In this document: positions 20,691-27,741 of the stretch, one piece after another | How positions within the stretch are numbered: the stretch's first letter is position 1 | How the letters are laid out: every line of letters begins with the position of its first letter | Assembly (NCBI GenBank): GCA_041164425.1 | Contig: JBEAPO010000153.1 | Span: 1 to 31,802 of the forward strand | DNA from: F1-20-MAGs119 sp041164425 | GTDB lineage: Bacteria; Actinomycetota; Acidimicrobiia; Acidimicrobiales; Ilumatobacteraceae | Direction of reading: 5' to 3' | DNA: 31,802 bases | Notes under the pieces: generated by a model | Told to the model about the DNA's origin: nothing | The model's database searches: none | The model's input: the letters and a program-made list of their open reading frames with translations, nothing else | Translations under genes and position numbers: made by a program

Positions 20691-20999
20691 GTGCCATCAA
20701 CGGTGCCCTCAACCCGCGAAGAAGTCGACATCGCCGAGAACGTCGATGTGTCGCCCGATTCACCGTGGGTCGTCATCGTGTGGAACGACCCGATCAACCT
20801 CATGTCGTACGTCACGTTCGTGCTGCGCAAACTCTTCGGCTACAGCCTCGAAAAGGCCACGCAACTGATGCTCGACGTCCACCACAAAGGTCGTGCGGTG
20901 GTGTCGAGCGGTCCGCGAGAACGCGCGGAGCTCGACGTCTACCGACTCCACGAGCACGGCCTGTGGGCAACGATGCAAAAAGACGGCAACGACAAATGA
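20691..20999 (+). CDS. clpS: ATP-dependent Clp protease adaptor ClpS
   Basis: A 102-residue adaptor that brings N-degron substrates to ClpA/ClpC-ClpP. A flexible N-terminal tail (about 1-25) is followed by the ClpS core: V-I-V-W-N-D-P-I-N-L-M-S-Y-V (N-D-x-x-N motif that binds the substrate amino group), then LFGYSLEKATQLMLDVHHKGRA (M-L-D-V-H, the hydrophobic pocket), and the R-E-R-A-E-L-D-V-Y-R-L-H-E-H-G-L-W ending. GTG 20691 gives the usual length. It is coupled to the following DUF2017 gene (ATGA), an arrangement common in actinobacteria. Confidence 0.92.
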   Translation: MPSTVPSTREEVDIAENVDVSPDSPWVVIVWNDPINLMSYVTFVLRKLFGYSLEKATQLMLDVHHKGRAVVSSGPRERAELDVYRLHEHGLWATMQKDGNDK

Positions 21000-21526
21000 T
21001 GCGGCGTCGGGCCCCGGGGCCGTTCCAACTGCAGGCCGACGGCTCGTACCGCATCAACCTGCCTCCCGACGTTCGGGAACTGTTGGTGCACCTCTTCGGC
21101 GAATTGCGCGACGTACTGACGCAGGCCGACACCTCGGACCCGGCGCTGCGACGCCTCTTCCCTGCCGCGTACCACGACGACCCCGAGCGTGACGCCGAGT
21201 ACCAGGAACTCATGCGCTCGGAACTCGTGGCATCCCGGCTCACCGCCATTTCGCGGGTCGTCGAGGTTGTGGGCGACGGCGACCGCCTCGCGGCCGGCGA
21301 CATGGACCTATTGCTGCAATCGTTGAACGCCGTGCGGCTGCTCCTCGGCACGATGCTGGACGTCTCGGAAGACGACGGGGATGGCATTGTCGATGGAGAC
21401 GACCCTGACGACCCGGCCGCAGCCCAGGCCCACCTCTATTCGTATCTCGGCTGGCTTCTCGAGGCTGCGGTCGCTGCCGCGATGGGCGCGGTGGCCGACG
21501 GGGGAAACCCGCCAAAACTCCGATAG
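20996..21526 (+). CDS. DUF2017 family protein
   Basis: A 176-residue soluble, mostly helical protein of the actinobacterial DUF2017 family, regularly encoded right after clpS. Visible landmarks are LPPDVRELLVHLFGELRDVL, the LRRLFPAAYHDDPERDAEYQEL stretch, and the C-terminal helix AHLYSYLGWLLEAAVAA. An acidic segment (DVSEDDGDGIVDGDDPDD, about residues 122-139) is of low complexity. The start ATG (20996) overlaps the clpS stop; the next codon is also ATG (20999), so either may be used. The gene pairing suggests a role linked to Clp proteolysis, but no function is established that I know of. Confidence 0.85.
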   Translation: MMRRRAPGPFQLQADGSYRINLPPDVRELLVHLFGELRDVLTQADTSDPALRRLFPAAYHDDPERDAEYQELMRSELVASRLTAISRVVEVVGDGDRLAAGDMDLLLQSLNAVRLLLGTMLDVSEDDGDGIVDGDDPDDPAAAQAHLYSYLGWLLEAAVAAAMGAVADGGNPPKLR

Positions 21527-21557
21527 TTTTCACTCGCTCTTCAACGGAGTCGAACTA

Positions 21558-21630
21558 GCCCCCATCGTCTAGTGGCCTAGGACACCACCCTTTCAAGGTG
21601 GCGGCACGGGTTCGAATCCCGTTGGGGGTG
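21558..21630 (+). tRNA. tRNA-Glu (anticodon TTC)
   Basis: A full cloverleaf can be folded. The acceptor GCCCCCA pairs with TGGGGGT (first pair G-T) and the discriminator is G. The anticodon stem CCACC/GGTGG holds the loop CTTTCAA (anticodon TTC), and the T-arm is ACGGG-TTCGAAT-CCCGT. It is very like E. coli tRNA-Glu. CCA is not encoded. Confidence 0.97.
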
Positions 21631-21669
21631 CGAAAACTAAATAGCCGAAACATTGCAAGACCATTTTCT

Positions 21670-21743
21670 GGTCCCGTGGTGAAGTTGGAGTTCACGCCGG
21701 CCTGTCAAGCCGGAGGTCGCGGGTTCGAGTCCCGTCGGGACCG
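21670..21743 (+). tRNA. tRNA-Asp (anticodon GTC)
   Basis: Acceptor GGTCCCG pairs with CGGGACC, discriminator G. Anticodon stem CCGGC/GCCGG with loop CTGTCAA gives anticodon GTC. The T-loop is TTCGAGT. CCA is not encoded. A short hairpin (CGGAC/GTCCG, 21749-21763) lies between this gene and tRNA-Phe. Confidence 0.97.
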
Positions 21744-21767
21744 CGTTTCGGACGTCATGTCCGACAC

Positions 21768-21843
21768 GGTCGAGTAGCTCAGTCGGCAGAGCGTCCGCCT
21801 GAAAAGCGGAAGGTCACCGGATCGACGCCGGTCTCGACCACCA
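21768..21843 (+). tRNA. tRNA-Phe (anticodon GAA)
   Basis: Acceptor GGTCGAG pairs with CTCGACC, discriminator A, and CCA is encoded (21841-21843), unlike the two tRNAs upstream. Anticodon stem TCCGC/GCGGA with loop CTGAAAA gives GAA. The T-loop reads ATCGACG, so position 54 is A where T is usual. The stem ACCGG/CCGGT is intact and the gene otherwise looks functional. Confidence 0.95.
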
Positions 21844-21877
21844 GAGTTTCGTCGTTGACAGCGATTAGACATTTCAC

Positions 21878-24058
21878 GTGGCCGCTGAAATTCGTCGCGA
21901 CATCGAGGGCCTGCGCGCCATCGCCGTTGGTGTCGTCGTGCTGTATCACGCACACTTCCTCGAACTGCGCGGTGGCTTCGTCGGTGTCGACGTCTTTTTC
22001 GTCGTCTCGGGATTCCTCATCACCAGCCTTTTGTTGCGCGAGCACTCGGCAAACGGGCGTGTTTCCCTGTCACGCTTCTACGGTCGACGCGTACGACGAC
22101 TTCTCCCCGCGTCGTGTCTCGTCATCGTCGGCACGGTCGTTGCGGGCAACATCTGGCTCGAGCCGTTACGCCTCCGCGACCTCGGCACCGATGCCGTGGC
22201 AAGCGGTGGCTTCGTAGCAAACATCGTCTTTGCACAACGCGGAACCGACTACCTGCAGTCCGCACTTCCACCATCGGCGCTCCAGCACTACTGGTCGCTC
22301 GCGGTCGAAGAGCAGTTCTATGTCGTCTGGCCGGCGCTGCTCGCCTTGTTGTTGTGGCGCGGTGCGCGATCGACCTCGCGTGCCGCCCTCGGTATCGCGG
22401 TCGTTTCGATCGCATCTTTCGTTGTGTGCATCTGGCAGACCTCGGTATCGCAGCCGTGGGCGTTCTTCGGGTTGCACGCGCGCGCCTGGGAGCTTGGCGC
22501 TGGCGCACTGCTCGCCATCTCGTGGCCCCGAGCCGTCGCGGTCTCGCCACGACTTCGCGGTGTCGGTGGATGGATCGGAATCGGCGTGATTGTCGTGACG
22601 TGTTTCGCGATCAGCGAGGCAATGGCGTTTCCGGGCTTGCTCGCGCTTGCACCCGTGATCGGCACGGTTCTCGTGCTCGCCGCCGGCGACGACGCGCCCC
22701 GCGGCCCCGTCGTCGTCCTGCGTCACGGCATCATGCAGTGGATCGGTGCGCGGTCGTATTCCATCTACCTGTGGCACTGGCCGGCGCTCATCATCGGCGA
22801 AGCCGCGCTCGACGGTTCACCGTCGGCCATGGAACGCCTTCTGCTCGTCGCTGGGTCGGTCGTCGCCGCCGACCTCTCGTACCGATTCGTCGAGAACCCC
22901 GTACGTCACTCCCGGCCGCTTGCCGAACGCAACAACCTCACACTCGCCATCGGTGCCGCGCTCGTCCTCGTCAGCATCGGCGCAGGTGTGCTCTTGCGCA
23001 ACAAGTCGGTCGACCTGTCGACCGACGTCGTTGCAACGACACCAACCTTCCTCAGTGCAACGTCAACCTCAATTGCACCGACCGCTCCGCCCGCTTCCAC
23101 CGGCACCGTGCCGGCGAGCGAGTCGACGTCGACCGTTGTCGACTCGACAACTACCACCGTTCCTGCCGGGCCTCCCCCACCCGTGGTGAGCCCGACCGAA
23201 CCGCTCGCCGCCGTCGTCGAAGGTGTTGCAACCGAAAAAGTGCCGAAGAACCTCGAGCCGTCGCTCGCCGGCGCGACCGGTGACAAGCCGGTCATCTACA
23301 ACGACGGCTGCCACCTCGATGCAGGATCCACCGAACCCGGTGAATGCGTGTTCGGTGACACGACCTCGAGCTTCACCGTCGCTTTGTTCGGTGACTCGCA
23401 CGCCGCTCAGTGGTTCGATGCACTCGATGCGATTGCCAAGCAACGGGGGTGGCGCCTGTTGGCACTGACGAAGTTGGGCTGCACGCCGATCGAACAGATC
23501 ACCTACAACTCGACCGTCGGCGCCACGTACCCCCAGTGCAAACCGTGGCGGGCGAACGTGAAGAAGCGCCTTGCAGAGGAGCGTGTCGCCATCGTCTTCA
23601 TCTCGTACTCGAATCGCCTGCAACAGGTCGGCGTTCAACAACCTTTCCCCGACCAGGTGTGGCTCGACGGGTTCGCCGAGCTCATCCCCGAACTGCGCAC
23701 CGGGGGAACCGAGCCGATACTCATCACCGACACCCCGTACCCGGGTCGTGACGTACCCATCTGTCTGTCGGAGAACGTGTCGAGCGTCGGCAACTGTGCG
23801 TTCTCGCGTGAACGCGGCATTCGACAGTCACGACTCGACACGAACATCGCGGCCGCGGTCGACAACGGCGCACAGGTACTGGATGTGACGAACTGGATGT
23901 GTACCGACAATGCGTGCCCCGTCATCGTCGGAAATCTCCTCGTGTACCGCGACTCGAACCACATCACCACGAAATACGCCGAGTGGCTCACCCCATTGAT
24001 CGACGAGGCAGTCAGCCCCTATGTCGAAGGTGTTCGCCAGCGCACCAACGTCTCCTGA
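21878..24058 (+). CDS. OafA/YrhL-type O-acyltransferase with C-terminal SGNH domain
   Basis: A 726-residue membrane enzyme that moves acyl (usually acetyl) groups onto cell-surface glycans. Residues 1-370 are the acyltransferase-3 domain with ten or so helices; the likely catalytic histidine is H24 in LYHAHFLELRGGFVGVDVFF, followed by FVVSGFLITSLL. The family stretch YSIYLWHWPALI is also present. A Ser/Thr/Pro-rich linker (about 390-450) leads to an extracytoplasmic SGNH domain with G-D-S507-H and the D692-x-x-H695 pair in DSNH, which finishes the acyl transfer. The start is GTG. The 3' end overlaps the convergent thioesterase by 40 bases. It lies directly after tRNA-Phe. The glycan acceptor is unknown. 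Confidence 0.92.
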   Translation: MAAEIRRDIEGLRAIAVGVVVLYHAHFLELRGGFVGVDVFFVVSGFLITSLLLREHSANGRVSLSRFYGRRVRRLLPASCLVIVGTVVAGNIWLEPLRLRDLGTDAVASGGFVANIVFAQRGTDYLQSALPPSALQHYWSLAVEEQFYVVWPALLALLLWRGARSTSRAALGIAVVSIASFVVCIWQTSVSQPWAFFGLHARAWELGAGALLAISWPRAVAVSPRLRGVGGWIGIGVIVVTCFAISEAMAFPGLLALAPVIGTVLVLAAGDDAPRGPVVVLRHGIMQWIGARSYSIYLWHWPALIIGEAALDGSPSAMERLLLVAGSVVAADLSYRFVENPVRHSRPLAERNNLTLAIGAALVLVSIGAGVLLRNKSVDLSTDVVATTPTFLSATSTSIAPTAPPASTGTVPASESTSTVVDSTTTTVPAGPPPPVVSPTEPLAAVVEGVATEKVPKNLEPSLAGATGDKPVIYNDGCHLDAGSTEPGECVFGDTTSSFTVALFGDSHAAQWFDALDAIAKQRGWRLLALTKLGCTPIEQITYNSTVGATYPQCKPWRANVKKRLAEERVAIVFISYSNRLQQVGVQQPFPDQVWLDGFAELIPELRTGGTEPILITDTPYPGRDVPICLSENVSSVGNCAFSRERGIRQSRLDTNIAAAVDNGAQVLDVTNWMCTDNACPVIVGNLLVYRDSNHITTKYAEWLTPLIDEAVSPYVEGVRQRTNVS

Positions 24059-24834
24059 GCGATCGTCGCGACGTGCGTGCCGTCGGCACCGTAGACGTGG
24101 CCGAACGTCAGACCGCGTCCGCCGACGAATGCCGTACACGACATCTCGTAGAAGTGCCAGTCGTTCGAACGATGCGGACGGTGGAACCAAATTTGGTGAT
24201 CGAGACTCGCGCTGAAGCGCTGGCCGACCTCACCCGCTTCGCGCGCTTCGGGTAACGCCACAAAGACTGCATCGGTGGGAAGGTCATCGGAGATGTAGGC
24301 GAGCGCGCACTGATGTTCGAACTGCGCATCGGAGACGTCGGTGGTGACGCGCATCCATGCGCCACACCAACCTGTGACATTGCGACGTGACTCCGGCACG
24401 TTGTCGCCATTGATCCAGCGCCGATCGAAGACGTCGCTCCACGACTCCGAAGTGAGTTCATCGGGCCCGACCAGGCCCGCGGGAAGCGACACCGCATCGA
24501 GTTCCATCGTTGCTTCAGGAACCTGGAATGACGACTCGAGATTGAGAATCGCTCCTTTTTCCTGACGGGCAACGACGCGACGCGTTGCGAAACTGCGTCC
24601 GTTGCGAATGCGGTCGACCTCGTACCGCACGGTCTGCGCATTGTCGCCACGCTGGATGAAGTAGGCGCGCACCGAGTGCACCATGAACGCGGGGTCGACC
24701 GTTGCCGCGGCCGCCGACAATGCCTGGGCCACGATGTGCCCGCCATAGAGACCACCCCACGGATACGGATGCCCGATTCCGACGTACGTGTCGGGGCCAT
24801 GGGATTCGAGCGCGACGAGGTCGTGGAGGTTCAC
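24019..24834 (-). CDS. tesB: Acyl-CoA thioesterase II (TesB-like)
   Basis: A 271-residue double-hotdog thioesterase that hydrolyses medium to long acyl-CoA. The N-terminal half has GGLYGGHIVAQAL and VHSVRAYFIQRGD. The C-terminal half has SLDHQIWFHRP with the catalytic aspartate, then GRGLTFGHVYGADGTHVATIAQE, which contains the catalytic glutamine. Length is slightly under E. coli TesB (286). The start is GTG at 24834. Its last 40 bases lie inside the acyltransferase gene on the other strand. Confidence 0.92.
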   Translation of the reverse strand: MNLHDLVALESHGPDTYVGIGHPYPWGGLYGGHIVAQALSAAAATVDPAFMVHSVRAYFIQRGDNAQTVRYEVDRIRNGRSFATRRVVARQEKGAILNLESSFQVPEATMELDAVSLPAGLVGPDELTSESWSDVFDRRWINGDNVPESRRNVTGWCGAWMRVTTDVSDAQFEHQCALAYISDDLPTDAVFVALPEAREAGEVGQRFSASLDHQIWFHRPHRSNDWHFYEMSCTAFVGGRGLTFGHVYGADGTHVATIAQETLVRWRTPST

Positions 24835-24866
24835 ACCATCATCCTCACACCAACAACAAGGTCGGG

Positions 24867-25325
24867 TCAGGACACACGAATGACAACGAGCACCTCACCG
24901 GTCGCATGACTCTCGACTTCGAAGTCGCCGGCCTCACTCGCCGTGAATGCAAACATCTTCGCGTCACCGGCGAGAGTCTCGTCGCCGCCGAGGTCGAAGC
25001 CGTGCACGTGGAACTCGTCGTCTTCGTCGGGGTTGACCATCGTCAGTTCGATCGAGTCGCCGACCGACACTTCTTCGACGCGATCGGGGCCCGAGTCGAC
25101 GCCCACGGTCACACTGATCCGCACGATTCCGTCGGTGGTCGTCGACGGTGCCTCTGTCGACTCAGCCTCTGTTGAATCAGGGGGTATCGTCGTACCGGGA
25201 TCGTTCGCAACGGTGTCCACAATGGCAGCGGTTTCCACCGACTGCTCGGTATCGCTTCCGCATGAAACACCGGCAATGACGAGACCGATAACGAACAGGG
25301 AAGAGCGCGGCTGCATCTGCCTCAT
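24867..25325 (-). CDS. Putative lipoprotein with cupredoxin-like domain
   Basis: A 152-residue exported protein. A signal sequence (about 1-21) ends in A-G-V-S-C22; glycine at -3 makes the lipobox atypical. Residues 25-65 are a low-complexity Thr/Ser/Glu/Pro linker. Residues 67-152 look like a cupredoxin: V-G-D-S-I-E-L-T-M-V-N-P, F-H-V-H-G-F-D (H106, H108), then A-G-D-F-E-V-E-S-H140 and a final L-V-V-I-R-V strand. Where blue copper proteins have Cys it has Glu/Ser, so H108 and H140 may bind a metal weakly or not at all. The gene lies 4 bases after the pyrE stop on the same strand and may share its transcript. Function unknown. Confidence 0.72.
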   Translation of the reverse strand: MRQMQPRSSLFVIGLVIAGVSCGSDTEQSVETAAIVDTVANDPGTTIPPDSTEAESTEAPSTTTDGIVRISVTVGVDSGPDRVEEVSVGDSIELTMVNPDEDDEFHVHGFDLGGDETLAGDAKMFAFTASEAGDFEVESHATGEVLVVIRVS

Positions 25326-25329
25326 TCAA

Positions 25330-25908
25330 TCAACTGTTGAAATCGAAGCCGAGATCGGGTGCGGTGAGCATCGGCTGATACGGGATGCCCGCTTCGGCGG
25401 CCATCGCAGCACACGTGCCACCGCGGTCGACGATGACGGTGATGAGCACGGGTTCGGCACCGTACGCCTTCACCACTTCCACGGCCTCGAACAACGAGGT
25501 GCCGCGCGTGACCGTGTCCTCGGTGATGACAACTTTGTCGCCCGGCGCGAGCGCACCGGCGAGTCGTCCCGTGACGCCGTGGTCCTTCGCCTCTTTTCGA
25601 ACGCTGAAACTCTTCAGGTTGACGCCGCGCGTTGCGCCGACTGCCGCGATTCCGAATGCGACGGGGTCCGCACCCATCGTCAATCCGCCAATCGCGTTGG
25701 CCGACGGGGGAATCATCGAGAGGGCAACATCGGCCACCAAAAGAATTCCATCTGGGCGACATGCAGTTTGCTTCGTGTCGAGAAACCACGTGCTCTTGCG
25801 ACCCGACTTCAGCGTGAAGTCGCCGCGCTTGACTGAATGGGCAAGCACGTGGTCACGCAAACGCGCTCGCGCCGAGTCAAGGGGTGGCAGGTTGCCGACA
25901 TCGGTCAT
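25330..25908 (-). CDS. pyrE: Orotate phosphoribosyltransferase
   Basis: Joins orotate and PRPP to orotidine 5'-phosphate in pyrimidine synthesis. With ATG 25908 it has 192 residues. The family stretch FTLKSGRKSTWFLDTKQ (substrate loop), the G-G-L-T-M-G-A-D-P-V segment, the flexible loop V-R-K-E-A-K-D-H-G and the PRPP motif VVITEDTVTRGTS are all visible. ATG 25908 is preferred over an open frame extending to 25956 since TACCGT (complement of 25916-25921) ends 7 bases upstream, and the extension would overlap the divergent gene's start. Confidence 0.95.
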   Translation of the reverse strand: MTDVGNLPPLDSARARLRDHVLAHSVKRGDFTLKSGRKSTWFLDTKQTACRPDGILLVADVALSMIPPSANAIGGLTMGADPVAFGIAAVGATRGVNLKSFSVRKEAKDHGVTGRLAGALAPGDKVVITEDTVTRGTSLFEAVEVVKAYGAEPVLITVIVDRGGTCAAMAAEAGIPYQPMLTAPDLGFDFNS

Positions 25909-25943
25909 GCTCGCCACGGTACCCATCGGGTAGGTTTTGTAAT
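25909..25943. promoter_or_regulatory. Divergent pyrE / Lys-rich protein promoter region
   Basis: Thirty-five bases separate the starts. TACCGT (complement of 25916-25921) ends 7 bases before the pyrE ATG; TAGGTT (25931-25936) ends 7 bases before the GTG at 25944. The arrangement is symmetrical and leaves no room for ribosome sites, so both transcripts appear leaderless. Confidence 0.5.
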
Positions 25944-26429
25944 GTGACCGCAACAAAAAGGTCGGCTACCCCTCGGAAGTCCACCAAGAAACCAGTCAAA
26001 ACGCCCGCCACTGCCAAGAAAACCGGAGCGACCAAGTCGGGAATGAGTAAGGCCCACAAGGCCGCGCTCGCTCAGGGACGCGTCGAGGGGCGGGTAATCC
26101 GTAGCTATCTCGACATCCTCGAAGCCAACCGTCCGAAAAGGGGACGCAAGCGCACGATCGAGTCGATCACGCGTCGCCTCGCCGCGATCCGCAAGGAACT
26201 CCAGTTGGCCGACACGGTGTCGAAGCTGCGCCTCACCCAAGAGCGCATGGACCTCGAACGCGAACTGAAGGTTAAGAAAGCGAACGCCGACATCGGAAAA
26301 CTCGAATCGCAGTTCGTGAAGGTTGCGCGCATCTACGGGTCACGCAACGGCATCACTTACACGGCCTGGCGCGAGGTCGGAGTCAGCGCGCAGGTGTTGA
26401 AGCGCGCTGGCATTTCACCCGTCGCCTAA
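25944..26429 (+). CDS. Conserved actinobacterial protein with Lys-rich N-terminal tail and coiled coil
   Basis: A 161-residue basic protein. The first 45 or so residues are rich in Lys, Thr, Ala and Pro (TKRSATPRKSTKKPVKTP), like the tail of histone H1 or actinobacterial HupB. Then comes a conserved core: SKAHKAALAQGRVEGRVIRSYLD, the very basic N-R-P-K-R-G-R-K-R-T (about 63-72), a long amphipathic helix/coiled coil rich in Arg/Lys/Glu/Leu (about 73-125), and the ending ITYTAWREVGVSAQVLKRAGI. I recall similar proteins of unknown function in many actinobacteria. DNA or RNA binding is likely from charge, but this is inference. The start GTG follows TAGGTT by 7 bases. Confidence 0.75.
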   Translation: MTATKRSATPRKSTKKPVKTPATAKKTGATKSGMSKAHKAALAQGRVEGRVIRSYLDILEANRPKRGRKRTIESITRRLAAIRKELQLADTVSKLRLTQERMDLERELKVKKANADIGKLESQFVKVARIYGSRNGITYTAWREVGVSAQVLKRAGISPVA

Positions 26430-26442
26430 TCGTCGAGCGCAA

Positions 26443-27741
26443 CTATTCGTTCAGCGCGTCGACGGCGCGTCCGGCGTTTGCCACAACTCGTGCTTCGTCG
26501 AAGATTCCGATGATCGCTTCTTTTGTCAGGTCGACGTCGAGACTCGCAACCAGCACGTCTCGGAAGTGTTGGCCGGTCTCGATCGAGCGGAGCGACAGTT
26601 CCTGCACGATGCGATAGGCCTCGTCGCGAGACTTGCCGTTCTCAACAAGGGCCAACAATGCGGACTGCGAGTACACGACGCCGTTCAACATGTCGAGGTT
26701 CCGGCGCATCTGCTTGTCGTCGACCTCAAGGTTCGCAAGAAGACTGCGCAGACGTCGCGTCACGTAGAAGGCAAGCAATGCCGAGTCAGGAAGCACGATT
26801 CGTTCGGTCGACGAATGCGAGATGTCTCGCTCGTGCCACAGAGCCACATCCTGCAGCCCTGCCTGCAGGTTGCCACGCAACACGCGAGACAGCCCGGTGA
26901 TGGTTTCGGCCGAGATCGGATTGCGCTTATGGGGCATCGCACTGCTGCCCTTTTGACCGCGCGAGAACCCTTCGCGCACTTCGTTCACTTCCGTGCGCTG
27001 CAGATGGCGCAGTTCAACTGCGATCGACTCGGCGGTGGTGCCGAGCGACGCGCACGCCCAAAGGAACTCGGCATGTCGGTCGCGGCTGATGACTTGCGTC
27101 GCAGGCACCGGCTCGAGAGCGAGCGACTCGCCGACGAACCGTTCGACTTCTGGATCGATGTTCGAGTACGTGCCCACCGCCCCCGACAACTTGCACACAG
27201 CGACCGCGTCGCGCGCTGAAAGCCAACGCCCCAAGTCCCGTCGAAGTTGCAACACCCACAACGCCACCTTTGCCCCAAAAGTGGTTGGCTCGGCGTGGAT
27301 ACCGTGCGTGCGGCCAATCATCAGTGTCGAACGGTGCGAGCGTGCAAGGTCGGTTGCGACATCGATCAACTTTTCGAGTTCGTCGATGATGAGGTTGCTC
27401 GCGTCGCGCAATGCCCAGCACCAGGCCGTGTCGACGACGTCGGTGCTGGTAAGTCCGTGGTGAATGTAGGCGCCCGCGGGCATACCGATGTGCTGTTGCA
27501 AAACGTCGACGAAGGCGGCCACATCGTGATTGGTCACTGCTTCGCGTTCGGAAACCGCAGCAACAAACGCGGCGTCGACCACGGGAGCATCAGCGCGACA
27601 AGCTGCGCCGGTTCCGACCGGCACCACGCCGAGTCGCTCTTGTGCGTCGGTGGCGAGGAGTTCGATGTCGACCCACCGCTGCATGCGCGCAGCGTCGGCG
27701 AAGAGATTCGCCATTTCGGGCAGCGCGTAGCGTTCGATCAC
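26443..27741 (-). CDS. purB: Adenylosuccinate lyase
   Basis: Catalyses two steps of purine synthesis, releasing fumarate from SAICAR and from adenylosuccinate. The 432 residues show the superfamily signature S-S-A-M-P-H-K-R-N-P (266-275, with the catalytic flexible loop before it), the HHGLTSTDVVDTA segment, and RTHGIHAEPTTFG holding the catalytic histidine. Length is typical. The GTG start overlaps the purA stop by 4 bases (GTGA), so purA and purB, which act in sequence to make AMP from IMP, are translated together. Confidence 0.97.
   Translation of the reverse strand: MIERYALPEMANLFADAARMQRWVDIELLATDAQERLGVVPVGTGAACRADAPVVDAAFVAAVSEREAVTNHDVAAFVDVLQQHIGMPAGAYIHHGLTSTDVVDTAWCWALRDASNLIIDELEKLIDVATDLARSHRSTLMIGRTHGIHAEPTTFGAKVALWVLQLRRDLGRWLSARDAVAVCKLSGAVGTYSNIDPEVERFVGESLALEPVPATQVISRDRHAEFLWACASLGTTAESIAVELRHLQRTEVNEVREGFSRGQKGSSAMPHKRNPISAETITGLSRVLRGNLQAGLQDVALWHERDISHSSTERIVLPDSALLAFYVTRRLRSLLANLEVDDKQMRRNLDMLNGVVYSQSALLALVENGKSRDEAYRIVQELSLRSIETGQHFRDVLVASLDVDLTKEAIIGIFDEARVVANAGRAVDALNE

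Noticed and set aside
19721..20995. Upstream open extension of the DUF2017 gene
   Set aside because: The extension lies antisense to ctaB and across clpS and is Arg/Asp-rich. The conserved region begins at 20996.
21749..21763. Hairpin CGGAC/GTCCG between tRNA-Asp and tRNA-Phe
   Set aside because: Five-bp stem with no T-tract. It may be a processing signal but cannot be called a terminator.
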